A stretch of 64,000 bases of DNA from RGIG9115 sp045128915 (lineage in GTDB: Bacteria > Bacillota > Clostridia > UBA1381), in NCBI GenBank assembly GCA_045128915.1, contig JBGVIT010000017.1, forward strand, positions 1 through 64,000, written 5' to 3'. Positions 1 through 9,422 of this stretch are shown one piece after another; within the stretch, counting starts at the first letter, position 1, and each line of letters starts with the position of its first letter. The translations under genes were made by a program, and so were the position numbers. The notes under the pieces are model-generated. The model was given only the letters and a program-made list of their open reading frames with translations. It was not told where the DNA came from and searched no databases.

Positions 1-791
1 AAGTATACAGTATCCTCAATTCGTTTTTCACCTACTGCCTGTGCTATTGTGTTTGCTGTTTCTGTGTCTATCGGAAGACCGATTAGGATTCCTCCTTTTT
101 CTGCTTCTTCAGGGTTTTCTAATCCTGATTTTGCAATAAGCATTTGAATAAATCCACCGCCGACTGCTTTTAGTTCAGGTTCGGGCAGAGTTTCACCGTC
201 ATATACTTCCGGCCAACAATATCCGAGTCTTGCAACATAGTGTCCGTTTGAATAGACACCGCATTCACTTTCACGGAACTTCTTGCCTACTTTTTCTAAA
301 TCAAGCAGTTTTAGAGTTTCGTCACTCATTTTTTGCATATACGGTTCCATCTCATTATCCCTGACGAATTCTCCGAGTGCTCGGTCGCTTGATAAACCGG
401 GAACTACTGTCATCCCATCAAGGTCATATGTCATATTGATTAAGTCTTTCAAGGGAAGTCCGAATTCAAATTCCCCTGCTTCCTTTTGTGTTTCGAACAG
501 GGCATTTAATCCTATGAGCTGATTTTCAGTAAGCTTCTCAAGTCTTTGCGCCAGGAAGTTTAATTCTTTTATAGTCGGTGCATCAAGTCTTGTATCAGCA
601 AGTTCGGGAAGTTTCGGACAGCTTAACACATTTAACTGCATGTGTCCTTCTCTGCCGACTGCTCTGGCTCTTTGCATTGCATCTTCTATCTGCCCATCAG
701 TTGCAGGAAGTATTAAATCAGCATAATGGTATTCCGACTTATGCATTTGTTCAACACTGATTTCAATAACCAATTTGTCTTTTAAAGCCAT
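1..791 (-). CDS. ArdA-like antirestriction-family protein, 3' end cut by the window edge
   Basis: An open frame runs from an ATG at 791 through position 1 without a stop (263 codons visible). AGGAGG lies 8-10 bases upstream of the ATG. The protein shows the layout of the ArdA-like proteins of Tn1549-type elements: an N-terminal LxLPAT motif (residues about 25-30), then 'IKELNFLAQRL', 'LKDLINMTYDLD' and 'LDLEKVGKKF', which are typical spacer phrases of that family. ArdA proteins mimic B-form DNA and inhibit type I restriction enzymes. Here the assignment rests on recalled motif resemblance, so the antirestriction activity is inferred. It follows the DUF4314 gene by 12 bases and is probably the last gene of this operon that can be seen. 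The C-terminus, and whether it carries the methionine-rich tail, is outside the window. Confidence 0.6.
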   Translation of the reverse strand, partial: MALKDKLVIEISVEQMHKSEYHYADLILPATDGQIEDAMQRARAVGREGHMQLNVLSCPKLPELADTRLDAPTIKELNFLAQRLEKLTENQLIGLNALFETQKEAGEFEFGLPLKDLINMTYDLDGMTVVPGLSSDRALGEFVRDNEMEPYMQKMSDETLKLLDLEKVGKKFRESECGVYSNGHYVARLGYCWPEVYDGETLPEPELKAVGGGFIQMLIAKSGLENPEEAEKGGILIGLPIDTETANTIAQAVGEKRIEDTVY

Positions 792-803
792 ATTCCACAC
801 CTC

Positions 804-1106
804 CTACATTGACATTTCAGGACCTGACTCTTCCTGTTCAGGTTCTTCTGTCATTTTCTGTTCTTCAGCAAGTTCAGCTTCTGTGAGTTTTCTGCACGAA
901 TCCTCTCCGTATGCAATTCCGAGACCACTTCCGCAGTCCCATCTTACATGGATAGTTCCTGCATCATCCACATGGCGAACTGTCCCTCTGTCGCCAGGTT
1001 CAAGTTTTGAATAAGGATCATCCATATGAACAAGAGCAATTCTCGTTCCTTCAGGATACTGTTCCCTTAAACTCTTTACTGTTGCTTCGCTTGGAAATCC
1101 AAACAT
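804..1106 (-). CDS. DUF4314 domain protein with GPEMSM tail
   Basis: The 100-residue protein matches the DUF4314 pattern almost throughout residues 10-75: 'YPEGTRIALVHMDDPYSKL', then 'PGDRGTV', 'DDAGTIHVRWDCGSGLG' and 'GEDSCRKL'. DUF4314 is a small SH3-like/KOW-like fold domain found mainly on conjugative elements and plasmids of Firmicutes; no biochemical function is established. After the domain comes a stretch rich in E and Q (about residues 76-94), ending SGPEMSM. The same kind of ending occurs on several unrelated proteins further upstream in this segment. A GGAGG site lies 9 bases before the ATG. It sits between the N6-methylase-like gene (24 bases upstream) and the ArdA-like gene. Confidence 0.85.
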   Translation of the reverse strand: MFGFPSEATVKSLREQYPEGTRIALVHMDDPYSKLEPGDRGTVRHVDDAGTIHVRWDCGSGLGIAYGEDSCRKLTEAELAEEQKMTEEPEQEESGPEMSM

Positions 1107-1129
1107 TTTGTATTACCTCCATTCTATTT

Positions 1130-1957
1130 TCAGAACAGTCTTATCTGACCGTTCTCATCGACTTTCAGTTCTATTTCTTCCTGCGGTATTTCTACCACCT
1201 GCGGTGTTATTTCTTCTTGCTTACTCTCGACCGCTTTTGCTACATCTTCGATTGTCGTACCTTCTCTTAATGCCCACAATCCGACTATATAGGTCGGTGT
1301 GTACCATACTGACCATTGCTCTCCTGTGAGCGAGTTTCCATGTATGATTTTTGCAGGTATTCCGTATAGGCTCAGTTGTAGGTATGCCATGTGTACACAC
1401 TTGATATCTATATCGCATGCAGTTACAACAAGCTCCGTCTGGTAATTATGCTTATGGTATGCCATTGCGGCAGCCAAGCCTATTACAAGACCTCCTGAAC
1501 CTACACACGGTTCGCATACTGAGACGAATCCTCTTTCGCTTATAACCTCTTCTGTATCCCCTGCAAGGACTGCTCTCCCCATAAATTCACAGATGTGATT
1601 GGGAGTGAAGAACTGACCTTTGTACTTGTTATGAAGCTCCAATCCGTGAAAGACTTCGCCAAGCACATCACGGGGTGTTCCGCTTGTTTCTACTTCATCA
1701 GTTAAATTTCTGACTAAGGTTGCAAACAATTCAACCAGAGCATTTTGCTCTTCTTTGTTGTATTGGTTTATAAGTTCGAGGTACCGTTTTTCTCTGTCCT
1801 CGAAGTTTGCCAAATCTACCGAATTGCTTATCGCTATGGCACTTATCTCTAACCAATCCTGAAAGATTTGGTATGCAGGATGTCTGTATGCAAGCTTCTG
1901 AATACCGCTTACAATTTCTCTGCCGTTTCGCAGGTACGATGGTGCTTTACTTGCCAT
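1130..1957 (-). CDS. N-6 adenine DNA methylase-family protein lacking a visible NPPY motif
   Basis: This 275-residue protein has the HsdM-like methylase core: GQFFTP at residues 114-119, the SAM-binding motif I region CEPCVGSGGL (148-157) and ACDIDIKCVHMAYLQL (180-195). The position where an adenine methylase should have the catalytic (N/D/S)PP(Y/F) carries 'HGNSLTGEQWSVWYTP' instead, and no NPPY occurs elsewhere in the protein. It may therefore bind SAM without methylating adenine, or act in another way; this is an inference from the missing motif. I chose the ATG at 1957 over the upstream ATG at 1990 because GGAGG lies 8 bases before it and methylases of this kind usually begin near 'MA'. 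The start overlaps the end of the InlB-repeat gene by 11 bases. No restriction subunit is nearby. Confidence 0.75.
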   Translation of the reverse strand: MASKAPSYLRNGREIVSGIQKLAYRHPAYQIFQDWLEISAIAISNSVDLANFEDREKRYLELINQYNKEEQNALVELFATLVRNLTDEVETSGTPRDVLGEVFHGLELHNKYKGQFFTPNHICEFMGRAVLAGDTEEVISERGFVSVCEPCVGSGGLVIGLAAAMAYHKHNYQTELVVTACDIDIKCVHMAYLQLSLYGIPAKIIHGNSLTGEQWSVWYTPTYIVGLWALREGTTIEDVAKAVESKQEEITPQVVEIPQEEIELKVDENGQIRLF

Positions 1958-2744
1958 ATGAAGACCTCCAAGACATACTAAAGGGCGCACCTTTCGATGC
2001 GCCCTTTGTATTTAAGTATCTTTCTATAAGTTCCTCTATGATGGCTTGTATTCTTGAAATTCGCTCATAGTACTGTTCGTCAGTTAAGTATATGGTGTCT
2101 GTCGACATTAAGGTGTCCGGCTGCTCTTTTGTGGGATCCGCTTCCCACTTTGCATACAGGACTCCGTTTCCGTTAAAGGTGTACTCTGTTACCTCATTCT
2201 CTTTTGTTCGGGGATCCTCATACCATCCTTTGAATATGTATCCTTGTTTTTCAGGCACATATCCTGCAAGGTCAACCGTTTCGCCAAGTTTCCTTATTAT
2301 CGGTCTTATGTATGAGCCACCGTCACATGCGAATGTAAGCTTGCGAGTTCCTTTTAGTGTCCACTGTGCATACAAGGTTGTATCTTCCTCGTATATCCAT
2401 GTGTTATCGACAAGAACACCGCCTTCAGGTTCTGTGAACCATCCTTCCCACTGATAGTCCGATGTGTGTTCGGGGATTGGGAGCCATTTGATTCTGCCTT
2501 TATAGGTTTCTTTCTCAGACTCCCCTACATATCCGCCGTTTGCATCGAATGTTATGACATAATCTCTGATGTCTGCAATTACTTCGTCTTTGGTTGCACC
2601 GCATTCGCAGGTGTACCTGTTAATGGTTTCATTTGAGTTTTTGACGTCATCCACCCATTTGTGTTTGTGAGTTGCTTCTGCCATGACACTCGATTGTATC
2701 ATAAGTGCCAGGGCAAGAGTCATTAATAATACTTTCTTTTTCAT
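1947..2744 (-). CDS. Secreted protein with InlB-type (Listeria-Bacteroides) repeats
   Basis: The 265-residue protein starts with a clear signal peptide (MKKK followed by a hydrophobic stretch, cleavage probably after AEA near residue 24). Two InlB B-repeats (Flg_new type) follow: 'VITFDANGGYVGES...' to 'TTLYAQW' (about residues 63-130) and 'KLTFACDGGSYIRP...' to 'GVLYAKW' (about 135-200). Each has the usual glycine pair and GW(Y/F) motif. A CECG pair lies before the first repeat. The C-terminal 65 residues are charged and have no membrane anchor. These beta-grasp-like repeats are typical of secreted adhesins and internalin-like proteins. It lies just downstream of the SLH adhesin and is probably co-expressed as surface cargo of the element. 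The ribosome binding site is AGGAGG with good spacing. Confidence 0.8.
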   Translation of the reverse strand: MKKKVLLMTLALALMIQSSVMAEATHKHKWVDDVKNSNETINRYTCECGATKDEVIADIRDYVITFDANGGYVGESEKETYKGRIKWLPIPEHTSDYQWEGWFTEPEGGVLVDNTWIYEEDTTLYAQWTLKGTRKLTFACDGGSYIRPIIRKLGETVDLAGYVPEKQGYIFKGWYEDPRTKENEVTEYTFNGNGVLYAKWEADPTKEQPDTLMSTDTIYLTDEQYYERISRIQAIIEELIERYLNTKGASKGAPFSMSWRSSYGK

Positions 2745-2863
2745 CTAATAATTCCTCCTGATTTAAGTATTTCTGCCTCTTGGCAACTCAAACATACCAC
2801 TAAACTCACCGAAAGTCTACGAAGGAATTCATTTTAGCTGAATTTTGTTGAAACTCAACTAAA

Positions 2864-5800
2864 TCAGTCTATCCAATTTTCTGAATTGGACAAGTCTGTT
2901 GCCATATGGTCATTTGCTGCTTCGATAATATCGTAGAATGCCCAATGGCTGTTTGTCTTAAGGTCAGTGAATCTGTCAAGGACCTCAAGGTTCTTGTTAA
3001 TGTAGTCCTGATCTGCTGCTCTTCCTGTTACACGGTTTACAACAGTAACAACCTCTGCTCTTGTGATGTTAATGTCAGGCTTGAATGTACCGTCTACATA
3101 TCCGTTAAGCCATTTTCTGTTGGATGCGTAGCTGATATCCTTGATTGCCCAATACTTACCGTTAACATCTGCATATTTAGAAGTGATCTCTCCATACTTA
3201 ACTTCTTCGAAGATATCAAAGTATCTTACTGCCATTGCAGTGAACTCTGCTCTTGTTACAGGAGCTTCAGGTTTGAATGTACCATCGGTATAACCGTTGA
3301 TAACATCATACTTTTCAAGGTAGCCAACATAAGTGTTATACCATGCATTTGCAGGGGTATCCTTAAATGATGCTTTACCTGAAATTGTTTCGCCCTTCTT
3401 GTCTGCAACAAGTCTTGCAAAGATAGCCGCAGCTTCTGATCTTGTCATATCACCTTCCGGTCTGAATGTACCGTCAGTATATCCCTTAACATAAGCTGTA
3501 TGCTCTACTGCAGGAAGAATAACAATACCCTTGTCATCAGTTTTAGCGGTTACTTCATTCTTGTTCTTGTCTTTAAGAACTACATCGAAATCAGCTTTCG
3601 CTTTACCGTTTCTGTCGGTTACTGTAATTGTATAGTAGTTGTTATCTTTTACAAGGTCTTTGCCTGCAGGAAGTGTAAGTGTTACCTTGTCTGTTGCAGT
3701 TGATTTGCTTACAGATACAGTCTTACCATCCTTATCAACTACCTTAACATTTACTGTGGAGATTGAGCTTCCGCCGCCTCCGCCACCGCCGGAGTATGAA
3801 CCGCCTCCGCCACCGCCTGATGTTTTAACAGGAAGTGTTACGATACCGTTTGCATTGGTTGTACCTGATTTAGAAGTTGTCTTGTCGTTAATGGTTACAG
3901 ACACATTTGCTACTGCTTTGCCATCTGTATCCTTAACAGTTACGGTTGTCTGATTTGAAGTTGTAAGAGTGTGAGTTTCAGGAAGTTTAACTGTAATCTT
4001 TCCGTCTTTCACAGTTACGAATGCATCAGCAATAATTCCCTTTGTATCATTTACAGTTACAATATATTTTGTTTCTGTAACTTTGCCGGGTTCGTCAATC
4101 TTACCGTCACCGTCATTGTCCTTGCCTTCCTCTTCTTTTGTATCTGTTACAGAAGAGTCGCCCTTATCGTCTGTGATGTCTTCAGAAAGTGCCGGGAATA
4201 CAACAACACCGTTTCTGTCAGTTACACCGTTTAATGTCTTAGGCTCAACAACTTCAGATTCTGCGGTCTCGCCTTCTGTAGCTTCTTCATTTGCAGTATC
4301 ATCCTTTTCAGGTTCTGCAATTGTTTCAGTTACAGTTACCTTGATATCCTTGACAGGTGTTTTATCACTCTTATTTGCCACTGTAACAGTGATTCTGTTG
4401 TCGTGAGCAATGAGGATGCCTTCAGGAAGTTTAACGGAGATTTCACCGTTTTCGTTGATTTCAATGTATGCCTTTTCAATAGGCGCTGTTTCGTTCTTAA
4501 CAGTTACACTGTAATCGTTAAGCTCACCGTATCCGTTAACATCGGTTTCATCGATGTTTGTCGGAGGTACGATTGCAATACCAAGCTCGTTTGTAAGGTT
4601 AGTTTCAGTTCTTTCTGTATTGTCCTTAACAGTTACAGACATATCCTTTACGGGCTTGTCTTCTGCATCTGTTACTGTTACAGAGATTCTGTTTGCAAGG
4701 TCAAGCACACTGCCTTCAGGAAGCACTACACTGATCTTACCGTCAACGAATTCAAGATATGCATTGGCAATAGGAGCCTTTTCGTCTGCAATTACCACCT
4801 TATATCCTGATACAACTGCATTACCGTTGGCATCTGTCATATCCTTATGAACCGGAGGAACAATCGCCTTGCCGTTTTCATCAGATACAACTGTTTCGGC
4901 ATTGCCGTTACCATCTGTAAAGATTACGGTTACATCCTTTGCAGGATTACCTTCTGCATCCGTTAAAGCTGCTGTAATTCTGTTGTGATAATCGAATACT
5001 GCAGATTCAGGAAGTTTCACATTGATCTGATTGTCAGCAATAGTGATAAATGCTCCCTCAATAGGCTTGGATTCATCTGTAAGAAGGACATTGACTCCAT
5101 TTACTACAGCCTTACCTTCTGCATCTGTGTAGTCCTCAGAAAGAGGCGGAACGAATACTTTACCTTCGCTATCAGATGTGCCTGTGTACTGCAGTTGATT
5201 TTCATCCTTAACTGTTACTGTTACGCCCTCAATAGGTTTTGCAATAGAGTCAAGAACTGTTACAGTTACACGGTTGTGGTGGCTGATGCCGTTACCTTCA
5301 GGAAGGTCCACATTAATAGAACCGTCTTCATTGTAAACTACATAAGCATTCGGGATTACACCGTTTTCATCGCTTACTACTACATTTCTTTCATTTACAT
5401 TTACACGGCCTTCTTCGTTTGTATAACCATCGCTTGCTGTAGGAAGTGTAATCTTGCCGTAGACATCTGTTTTACCTTTTTCGATAAAGTCAGAGTCACC
5501 GAGAGCAATGATTGTTACGCCTTCCTGTGCATCTCCGTTCTGGTCCTCTACAGTTACGATTACAGGATTTTCTCTTGTCGGTCTTGTTCCTTCAGGAAGG
5601 TCAATAACGATGTTATTGCTTTCACCGATGTACACTTCGCAGTTCGGGATAGTTACATTGAACTTATCTGTAATTCTTACAACATAAGTTTCTTTTTCTT
5701 CATCACCGTTACCGATTGTACCGTTATCGTCACCTGTGTTTGACTTACTGTTAGGTACTACAAGGACACCGTCTTTGTCGGTTGCACCTGTTACCTTATT

Positions 5801-8650
5801 ACCGTTTGCATCTGTAAAGTCAACTTTGAGGTCAGCTTTCGGCTGCTGAGTTTCTGTGAAGAATGCAATCAGTTTTGTAGGCTTATCAAAGTCAAGAAGT
5901 CTGCCGTTTGTGAGAAGCACTGACACATTGTCATTTACATCGATTACGATTTCGCTGTTAAAGATAGGCTTGTCATTTTCATCAAGAAGGATGAGGCTGT
6001 AATCGCCTACCTGAGCTTTACCGTCTTCGTCTGTATTGTCTTTACCTGCAAGCTGTGCAAGTTCAGATGTCTGGAGAGTTTCTCCGCAGACTGTACATTC
6101 AATATGTTTGCTTCCGCCGTGTTCGATGGTTGCAGCTTCATCTACAATCCATTCACTCGGTGTGTGGCCCTTCGGATCTACATAATCTGCTTTGTATGTA
6201 TCTCCGCAGTCCTTACATACGAATGTGCTGTAGCCCATTGTAGTACAGGTTGCTTCTGTTACTGTTATATCATAAGCATGGGCAATCTTATCTACATAGT
6301 TACTGTTGTGTTCATCTCCGCAAACTTTACACTTGTTGATGCTGTATCCTAACTCAGTGCAAGTTGCAGGAACTACAGTTACTTCATAGTCATGAGGAAT
6401 TACATCTGTGTAATCACCGTTGAAGGTATGCTCACAAGCCTTACATTTGTAAATGCTGTAACCCATTTCGGTACATGTTGCAGGAACAACTGTTACCTCA
6501 TAGTCGTGTTCAACTTCATCCTGATAATTGCCGATGTATTCTGTTCCGCAATCTTCACAAGTAAATACACTGAATCCGTCTTCTGTACATGACGGAGGTG
6601 TAACAGACTCGCTGTATCTGTGCGGAAGTTTATCTGTGTAATTGCTTACATAAGAATCATCACAATCTGCACAGGTAAAGGTGCTGAATCCGAATTCTGT
6701 GCAAGTTGCAGGAGTTACGGTTTCAACATAATCGTGTGCAAGTTTGTCGGTATAATCGCTTACATATTCATCTCCGCAATCACGGCAGGTGTATGTTGTA
6801 AAGCCCATTGCTGTGCAAGTTGCTTCTGTTACTACTGCATCGTAATCATGAGGAATGATGTCTGTGTAGCTATCAATGTATGAGTGGTCACATTCATCGC
6901 ATTCATGCTTTGTATAACCTGACTCTGTGCATGTAGGATCAACTACAGTATCTGTATAGCTATGACCTTTCGGAAGTTCGAGAACTGTTTCGCAAACTTC
7001 ACAAATCTGAGGTTCTGTACAGGTTGCTTCTGCACCCGGAGTATGTCCTGTTGCATCAGATGCAAGGATGAGTTTTTCTTTACATCCTGCATTTGTACAA
7101 AGATGCTCAATAACACCTTCGCTGTCACATCCGGATGCAGTTACTGTTCTGCCTTCGTCCCAAGAGTGTCCTAATGCATCCACATAGTCTGAAACATAAC
7201 TTGCATTACACATTTCACAGATGTTGTTCGTATATCCTTCTTCTTCACAATCAGGATGTCTTACAAGCTTTCTGTATCTATGCTCTACCATAGGCTTAAT
7301 GTTATTGATGTAGTTATCTCCGCAGACTGTACATGTATATTCATCATAGCCTACATTCTTACAAGTTGCATCGTGTGTATGTTTATCATAGTCATGACCT
7401 GCAAGCGGAGTTGATTCTTCATAGAAATCACCGCACTTGTTACACATGTGAAGTTTTACACCATTCTGTTTACAGGTTGCTTCTCTGATTAAAACATCTC
7501 TGTAATCATGTCCAAGAGACTGAACATAGTTTGTCTTAATAAGGTCACCGCAGCCGTTACACTGGAATCTGTCATATCCTAATTCATCACATGATGGTTT
7601 AACTGTTTCGAGGTAGTGATAGTCATGCTCATGTGCCTGCGGAGGAATTACAACAATCGTTCCGTTAGAATCCTTGTTTTCCTCTAAAAGCCACACATAA
7701 CCCACACCGTTCTCAGTCATTGTTTCTCCGCCGTAGATGTAGTCAATTTCATAATATACAGTGTGATATCCTGCAGTTGTGAAGTTCGGTGCAGATGTTC
7801 TGTTGCAGTTACCTGCCTCAGTTCCGTATCTGATTCTTGTTGTTACATCTCTTTCAGAAAGATCTGCAACCTCGACAGTATGTGCTTCTCCGTCAACTTC
7901 ACCGTAGTATGAAGTGATAACTGATTTTGCAACTACATATTCGCTTGTTTCATAACCGCAGTCTACACAGGTTTCTGCAACATAGAAACGGTTATTAGCA
8001 AGCTGTGCATCTACCAACTGTGTGAAGTCATGTGCTTCTCTGCCAAGTACAGCCTGTGCATATGTGCCTTTACAGAATGCACAGTATTCGCCTTCCTTAA
8101 GATACACATAATGCTGTGTGCTGTTGTACTGCATATATTCCGTATTATCGAAATCCACAAAGAAGTTGTGATCACACGGATTCAAACCATATACATTTCT
8201 GTTATAGCAGTGTGCATTCCAATCCGATGGATTAAGTGTTCCACACGCATTGCAGACTGACTTTGTCCAGTGATAACCAGTATACTTTGCATCCACACCC
8301 GGAGTGCCATCGTCAAGGTTATAAAACTCATCACCGTCTGCATTCGCACCGTCTGAATATTTAACACCTCTGTTAGCAGCTGTTTCACCGCTACGGGTGT
8401 ATTCAGGAACACGGTATGTTAATACGGTTGTATCTTTACCACATTCGTAACAGTGCTGTGTCTCGTATGTGGTTGTTGCATTCATATCAAGCTCGTTTGT
8501 TCTGCCGTTAGCAGTGAGCCAACTATCCGCCGGATCCACATATTCGTTATCCTGCGCGGCAAAGGTTGTCGGCACCATGCCGAGAATCATAATACATGCA
8601 ATAAGCAAAGAAATTACTGATCTTAATTTTGAACTATGCTTTGTTTTCAT
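2864..8650 (-). CDS. Large SLH-anchored surface protein with Cys-pair repeats and Ig-like repeats
   Basis: The protein has 1928 residues. Order of parts: signal peptide (1-32); N-terminal region with several CxxC pairs (about 33-340); about 13 repeats of roughly 40 residues (about 345-860) of the form H-D-Y...ATCTExGY..YTCxxCGDxY, each with an isolated Cys plus a CxxC pair, so a zinc ribbon or disulfide-stapled module is likely; a long tandem series of about 90-residue beta-sandwich repeats with the phrase 'ITVTV.D..G.PVKDV.VTV' (about 880-1680); a glycine-rich hinge; and three SLH domains (the YTDGTFRPE, YTDGTFKPE and YVDGTFKPD motifs). SLH domains bind pyruvylated secondary cell wall polymers, so the protein is displayed on the surface. 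It is probably an adhesin or shielding protein carried as element cargo; the ligand is unknown. AGGAGG lies 8 bases before the ATG. Confidence 0.85.
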   Translation of the reverse strand: MKTKHSSKLRSVISLLIACIMILGMVPTTFAAQDNEYVDPADSWLTANGRTNELDMNATTTYETQHCYECGKDTTVLTYRVPEYTRSGETAANRGVKYSDGANADGDEFYNLDDGTPGVDAKYTGYHWTKSVCNACGTLNPSDWNAHCYNRNVYGLNPCDHNFFVDFDNTEYMQYNSTQHYVYLKEGEYCAFCKGTYAQAVLGREAHDFTQLVDAQLANNRFYVAETCVDCGYETSEYVVAKSVITSYYGEVDGEAHTVEVADLSERDVTTRIRYGTEAGNCNRTSAPNFTTAGYHTVYYEIDYIYGGETMTENGVGYVWLLEENKDSNGTIVVIPPQAHEHDYHYLETVKPSCDELGYDRFQCNGCGDLIKTNYVQSLGHDYRDVLIREATCKQNGVKLHMCNKCGDFYEESTPLAGHDYDKHTHDATCKNVGYDEYTCTVCGDNYINNIKPMVEHRYRKLVRHPDCEEEGYTNNICEMCNASYVSDYVDALGHSWDEGRTVTASGCDSEGVIEHLCTNAGCKEKLILASDATGHTPGAEATCTEPQICEVCETVLELPKGHSYTDTVVDPTCTESGYTKHECDECDHSYIDSYTDIIPHDYDAVVTEATCTAMGFTTYTCRDCGDEYVSDYTDKLAHDYVETVTPATCTEFGFSTFTCADCDDSYVSNYTDKLPHRYSESVTPPSCTEDGFSVFTCEDCGTEYIGNYQDEVEHDYEVTVVPATCTEMGYSIYKCKACEHTFNGDYTDVIPHDYEVTVVPATCTELGYSINKCKVCGDEHNSNYVDKIAHAYDITVTEATCTTMGYSTFVCKDCGDTYKADYVDPKGHTPSEWIVDEAATIEHGGSKHIECTVCGETLQTSELAQLAGKDNTDEDGKAQVGDYSLILLDENDKPIFNSEIVIDVNDNVSVLLTNGRLLDFDKPTKLIAFFTETQQPKADLKVDFTDANGNKVTGATDKDGVLVVPNSKSNTGDDNGTIGNGDEEKETYVVRITDKFNVTIPNCEVYIGESNNIVIDLPEGTRPTRENPVIVTVEDQNGDAQEGVTIIALGDSDFIEKGKTDVYGKITLPTASDGYTNEEGRVNVNERNVVVSDENGVIPNAYVVYNEDGSINVDLPEGNGISHHNRVTVTVLDSIAKPIEGVTVTVKDENQLQYTGTSDSEGKVFVPPLSEDYTDAEGKAVVNGVNVLLTDESKPIEGAFITIADNQINVKLPESAVFDYHNRITAALTDAEGNPAKDVTVIFTDGNGNAETVVSDENGKAIVPPVHKDMTDANGNAVVSGYKVVIADEKAPIANAYLEFVDGKISVVLPEGSVLDLANRISVTVTDAEDKPVKDMSVTVKDNTERTETNLTNELGIAIVPPTNIDETDVNGYGELNDYSVTVKNETAPIEKAYIEINENGEISVKLPEGILIAHDNRITVTVANKSDKTPVKDIKVTVTETIAEPEKDDTANEEATEGETAESEVVEPKTLNGVTDRNGVVVFPALSEDITDDKGDSSVTDTKEEEGKDNDGDGKIDEPGKVTETKYIVTVNDTKGIIADAFVTVKDGKITVKLPETHTLTTSNQTTVTVKDTDGKAVANVSVTINDKTTSKSGTTNANGIVTLPVKTSGGGGGGSYSGGGGGGGSSISTVNVKVVDKDGKTVSVSKSTATDKVTLTLPAGKDLVKDNNYYTITVTDRNGKAKADFDVVLKDKNKNEVTAKTDDKGIVILPAVEHTAYVKGYTDGTFRPEGDMTRSEAAAIFARLVADKKGETISGKASFKDTPANAWYNTYVGYLEKYDVINGYTDGTFKPEAPVTRAEFTAMAVRYFDIFEEVKYGEITSKYADVNGKYWAIKDISYASNRKWLNGYVDGTFKPDINITRAEVVTVVNRVTGRAADQDYINKNLEVLDRFTDLKTNSHWAFYDIIEAANDHMATDLSNSENWID

Positions 8651-8672
8651 TATTTTCTTACCTCCTAATAAT

Positions 8673-9410
8673 TTATCCTAAATTAATATCGTTATTTTGA
8701 GATGTTTCCTGTGCTTGCATCTCTTCAAGCTTCTCTCTTGCCCAATCCGGCAAGTATTCGTCTTTTATGACACCTAAGACCTGATGTCGGTCCCATCTGC
8801 CTTTGTCATCGTCAATAAGGCAAGTGGCATATACTGCTCTGCCTATAGCGGTCGGACTGCACCCGAATCCGCCTGTCGCAATCCAAAGTTGATTTTCAGG
8901 AGACCAATATTCTTCTTTCAGGTGTTTATGGCTTATAACCACTACCCTATCTTCCAAATCTCCTATTTCCTCTTCACAATGCTCTCTTGTAAAAAGGTTG
9001 AGTTTGTTGAACTCTTTCAGAGCATGCTTTGCAAGTAAATCAACAATGCCGGGATTGATTTGAGTAATAAGACACTCTCTTAATTCCTCATCATCTTTGA
9101 TCCCGGCATTGAATTTTGCAGCCCACTCTTTAATATCTGCGGAGAGTCTTCCGTCATTATCGTGTGATCTGACAGTGACAGCATACATGTTCATCACTCG
9201 CTCCATACCGAATTTATCGATAAGTTTTCGAGTGTAACTGCCATCACTGTCCACACAATTATCTTTATAGGCATTAGCATGGAAGCCTGTTTCTTCATCC
9301 TGAATATAGTCTCGGCATCTTCGGTTTTCGTATTGACTCTCATTGTACATGTCCATATCATTGTCTGTCCTTGCACGTTCTAAAGAGTACCTATAAAACT
9401 GAATCGCCAT
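8673..9410 (-). CDS. DUF3849-containing polyvalent-type protein
   Basis: The N-terminal half (about residues 10-95) fits DUF3849: an ExYNESQYENRRCRDYI start, and later 'KFGMERVMNMYAVTVRSHDNDGRLS' shortened around the invariant DGR(L/F)S and KEWA. The second half has 'LNLFTREHCEEEIG', 'QLWIATGGFGCSP', 'GRAVYATCL', 'GRWDR' and 'DEYLPDWA', phrases I know from the large polyvalent proteins of Tn1549-like elements. No enzymatic function is established for either part. It ends NNDINLG after a Q/E-rich stretch, a variant of the tail shared in this region. It follows the SpoVG-like gene by 12 bases and precedes the adhesin gene by 22 bases, so the three are probably transcribed together. Confidence 0.75.
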   Translation of the reverse strand: MAIQFYRYSLERARTDNDMDMYNESQYENRRCRDYIQDEETGFHANAYKDNCVDSDGSYTRKLIDKFGMERVMNMYAVTVRSHDNDGRLSADIKEWAAKFNAGIKDDEELRECLITQINPGIVDLLAKHALKEFNKLNLFTREHCEEEIGDLEDRVVVISHKHLKEEYWSPENQLWIATGGFGCSPTAIGRAVYATCLIDDDKGRWDRHQVLGVIKDEYLPDWAREKLEEMQAQETSQNNDINLG

Positions 9411-9422
9411 TGGCTATTCACC

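Noticed and set aside
2906..7174. Many plus-strand ORFs opposite the SLH adhesin gene
   Set aside because: They are antisense shadows of the repetitive coding sequence, lack ribosome binding sites and encode Cys/Ser/Val-rich strings without family features.
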